From Acidobacteriota bacterium (lineage in GTDB: Bacteria > Acidobacteriota > Blastocatellia > Pyrinomonadales > Pyrinomonadaceae): a stretch of DNA of 64,000 nt. Of the stretch, positions 62,281 to 64,000 are shown piece after piece (the first letter of the stretch is position 1; each line of letters starts with the position of its first letter). Location of the stretch: contig JAKOVX010000012.1 in the NCBI GenBank assembly GCA_029781855.1, positions 1 to 64,000 of the forward strand, written 5' to 3'. The position numbers and the translations under genes are program-made. The notes under the pieces are model-generated. The model was not told the origin of the DNA. It did not search any database and worked only from the letters and a program-made list of their open reading frames with translations.

Positions 62281-64000
62281 ATGAAGATGAATTTGCGCAT
62301 TCCTTTTTTTGTTGTTTTCCTGGTGTTCACGGTGTTCGCCTCAGCGTCTTACGCTCAAACAAATAACGACCTTTTCGCCGGCCTTCGCTGGCGTAATATC
62401 GGCCCGTTTCACGGCGGGCGCATCTCGGCGGTGACCGGAGCTATCGGCCAGCCGGGCGTTTACTACGTCGGGGCCCCGGAGGGCGGCGTCTGGAAAACCA
62501 CGAGCGCCGGCGTGACATGGTTCCCGATCTTCGACCAGTTCCAAAACGTCGACAGCATCGGCGCGGTTCAGGTCGCACCATCCGACCCGAACATTGTCTA
62601 CGTCGGCACCGGAGACTCGGTAGCCGGTTCGAGCGGCGACGGAATGTATAAGTCGACCGACGCCGGCAAGACCTGGACTCACATCGGCCTCGAGGAAACG
62701 ACGAAGATAAACAAAATGGTCGTCGACCCGAAAGATCCGAACATCGTTATCGTTTCTACGCAGGGCGACGCCAAGCATACCGGCCAGGGCATATATCGCA
62801 CGACGGACGGCGGCAAGACCTGGGAAAACACCCTTCGGCCCGAGAACGCCAACGGCACTCGCGACGTCGAGTTTGCATTCGATGTGCCCGGTGTAGTGTT
62901 CGCTACGTCGCAGGGCGGAGGCGGTTTTGGTTTTGGCGGTGGTGCACCGCAGGGCCCGAACGGAACTGCACTCTACAAATCGACCGACGAAGGCAAAACG
63001 TGGAGCAAGGTCACGACTCTGCCGCCGTACTTTGGCCGCATCAGCGTCGCGGTCGCGATGCACACCAATGGCCAACGTGTTTATGTCATTGGCAATCCGC
63101 CTGAGGGAAAGCCGTCCGGCCTTTATCGCTCGGACGATCAGGGAGCGACCTGGCAGCACATGGCGATCGGTGATTCGCGTGTCGGCAACGGGCAGGGGAA
63201 TTACAGCTCAGGTGTTTGGGTGGACTCGCAGGACCCGGACATTCTCTACACGATCAGCACGTACGTCTCAAAATCGACCGACGGCGGTAAAACCTTCAAT
63301 GTTTATAAGGGTGCTCCCGGCGGCGAAGATCCTCAAGTTGGCTGGATCGATCCGACCAACGGCCATCGGATACTGCTCGGATTTGACCAGGGCCCGGCGG
63401 TCACGCTCGACAACGGCGTAACCTGGAGCGGTTATTATCAAATACCGATCGCTCAGCTCTATAAGGTCTCTACCGACACACGATATCCATATTGGGTGCT
63501 CGGATCGCAGCAGGACACGGGAGCCGTAATGACCCGCAGCCGCGGCGACCTCGGGCAGATCACCAGCCTCGATTGGTACCCGCTGCAGTCGTCTGAATTC
63601 GGAACCGCCGTGCCCGACCCGCTCAAGCCTACGACCGTTTATGGCGTCGGTTACGGCCTCGGCCAGGGCAACGGCATGACGAAGATCGATATCGAGACCG
63701 GTCAGTGGGGCAACGTCGCTCCGAACTTTGGCACCGACCGCAACCTTTACGTTGAAGGCCGCGATCTCTGGAAACGCTTCGATACCGCGTTCGATCCAAA
63801 GGCGCTTTACGCCGGTTACAATTGCCTGCTCGTCACGCGTGACGGCGCCGAGACGTGGAAACCGTTCAGCCCCGATCTCACAACGCCAAAAGATCAGCCG
63901 CTTGTCCCCTGCGGCGTAGTGCCCGAGACGGCTCCGGCCGCGGCCCCGGGCGGCGGACGGCCCGCTCCTCGCGGATCGATCTCGGATTTCGCTCTCTCGA
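62281..64000 (+). CDS. Exported VPS10/BNR-repeat (sortilin-like) protein, 3' partial
   Basis: The frame starts at ATG 62281 and stays open to the right edge, giving 573 residues. The signal peptide is about 1-25 (ending SYAQ). BNR/Asp-box repeats recur (S-T-D-x-G-K-T-W type: KSTDAGKTWTHIG, RTTDGGKTWENT, KSTDEGKTWSKV, RSDDQGATWQHM), forming a beta-propeller of the sortilin/VPS10 or WD40-like glycosidase class. The start region (GLRWRNIGPFHGGRISAV) is typical of a protein family abundant in Acidobacteriota and Bacteroidota. Function is unclear: glycan binding or protein sorting. An Ala/Pro/Gly-rich stretch begins near residue 555. Confidence 0.88.
   Translation, partial: MKMNLRIPFFVVFLVFTVFASASYAQTNNDLFAGLRWRNIGPFHGGRISAVTGAIGQPGVYYVGAPEGGVWKTTSAGVTWFPIFDQFQNVDSIGAVQVAPSDPNIVYVGTGDSVAGSSGDGMYKSTDAGKTWTHIGLEETTKINKMVVDPKDPNIVIVSTQGDAKHTGQGIYRTTDGGKTWENTLRPENANGTRDVEFAFDVPGVVFATSQGGGGFGFGGGAPQGPNGTALYKSTDEGKTWSKVTTLPPYFGRISVAVAMHTNGQRVYVIGNPPEGKPSGLYRSDDQGATWQHMAIGDSRVGNGQGNYSSGVWVDSQDPDILYTISTYVSKSTDGGKTFNVYKGAPGGEDPQVGWIDPTNGHRILLGFDQGPAVTLDNGVTWSGYYQIPIAQLYKVSTDTRYPYWVLGSQQDTGAVMTRSRGDLGQITSLDWYPLQSSEFGTAVPDPLKPTTVYGVGYGLGQGNGMTKIDIETGQWGNVAPNFGTDRNLYVEGRDLWKRFDTAFDPKALYAGYNCLLVTRDGAETWKPFSPDLTTPKDQPLVPCGVVPETAPAAAPGGGRPAPRGSISDFALS

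Overview
The window looks like a chromosomal segment of an Acidobacteriota bacterium, probably a Blastocatellia/Pyrinomonadaceae-type lineage. The basis is indirect: moderately GC-rich DNA, many secreted proteins with type I signal peptides ending in A-Q, an Oar-like TonB-dependent receptor with a carboxypeptidase-regulatory N-terminus, a VPS10/BNR-repeat protein, and many short palindromic or array-like intergenic repeats. No rRNA, tRNA, CRISPR array or intact transposase was seen. The first gene (NHL/M23) is cut by the left edge and the last (BNR-repeat protein) by the right edge.

Layout. 0-10.8 kb: exported peptidase-type proteins (M23-like, M24 aminopeptidase, CocE/S15), a lipid kinase, a trifunctional acyl-ligase/ACP/acyltransferase and a TPR protein. 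10.8-13.5 kb: a CpxA/CpxR-like two-component system diverging from a Spy/CpxP-like periplasmic protein, with a perfect CpxR box between them. 13.5-30 kb: a divergent cell-wall recycling cluster. On the minus strand are a LysR regulator, a fused serine hydrolase (AmiE-like)-NamZ protein, a TonB-dependent receptor and NagA. On the plus strand are a GlcNAc/MurNAc-type kinase, a TonB-C protein, MurQ, a sodium:solute symporter, NagZ and LysA. Together they would release, import, phosphorylate and degrade MurNAc, GlcNAc and DAP-containing peptide. A GlcD/Dld-type FAD oxidase at 32.3 kb could consume the D-lactate made by MurQ. 33.8-38.9 kb: a small GxxExxY (PD-(D/E)XK-type) gene bounded by terminal inverted repeats, then uvrB, a HEAT protein and purC.

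39.3-45.1 kb: four co-directional secreted proteins of unknown role, one with a malectin domain. 46.1-48.4 kb: groES-groEL under a CIRCE operator, closed by a strong terminator. 48.4-52.2 kb: an AT-richer island with a PD-(D/E)XK-like protein, a DUF4236-DnaJ membrane protein and REP-like hairpins. 52-57.5 kb: small exported, membrane and oxidoreductase genes, a carboxypeptidase-regulatory repeat protein, an ACP-like protein and an exported cold-shock-domain protein. 57.6-59.4 kb: a heptamer repeat tract and a RepA-like ATPase whose upstream region holds palindromes and 11-bp-phased repeats. 59.4-64 kb: a MerR-controlled Met/His/Cys-rich exported protein, a small membrane protein, a Tat-exported dienelactone hydrolase and the truncated BNR-repeat protein.

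The two most interesting themes are the peptidoglycan-scavenging cluster with its fused AmiE-NamZ enzyme, and inverted arrays of 9-10-bp units. These arrays sit directly 5' of several start codons, and one pair brackets a nuclease-fold gene. The amiE-namZ gene itself appears to have absorbed three different repeat elements in frame: in the signal peptide, in a catalytic-domain loop and in the interdomain linker.
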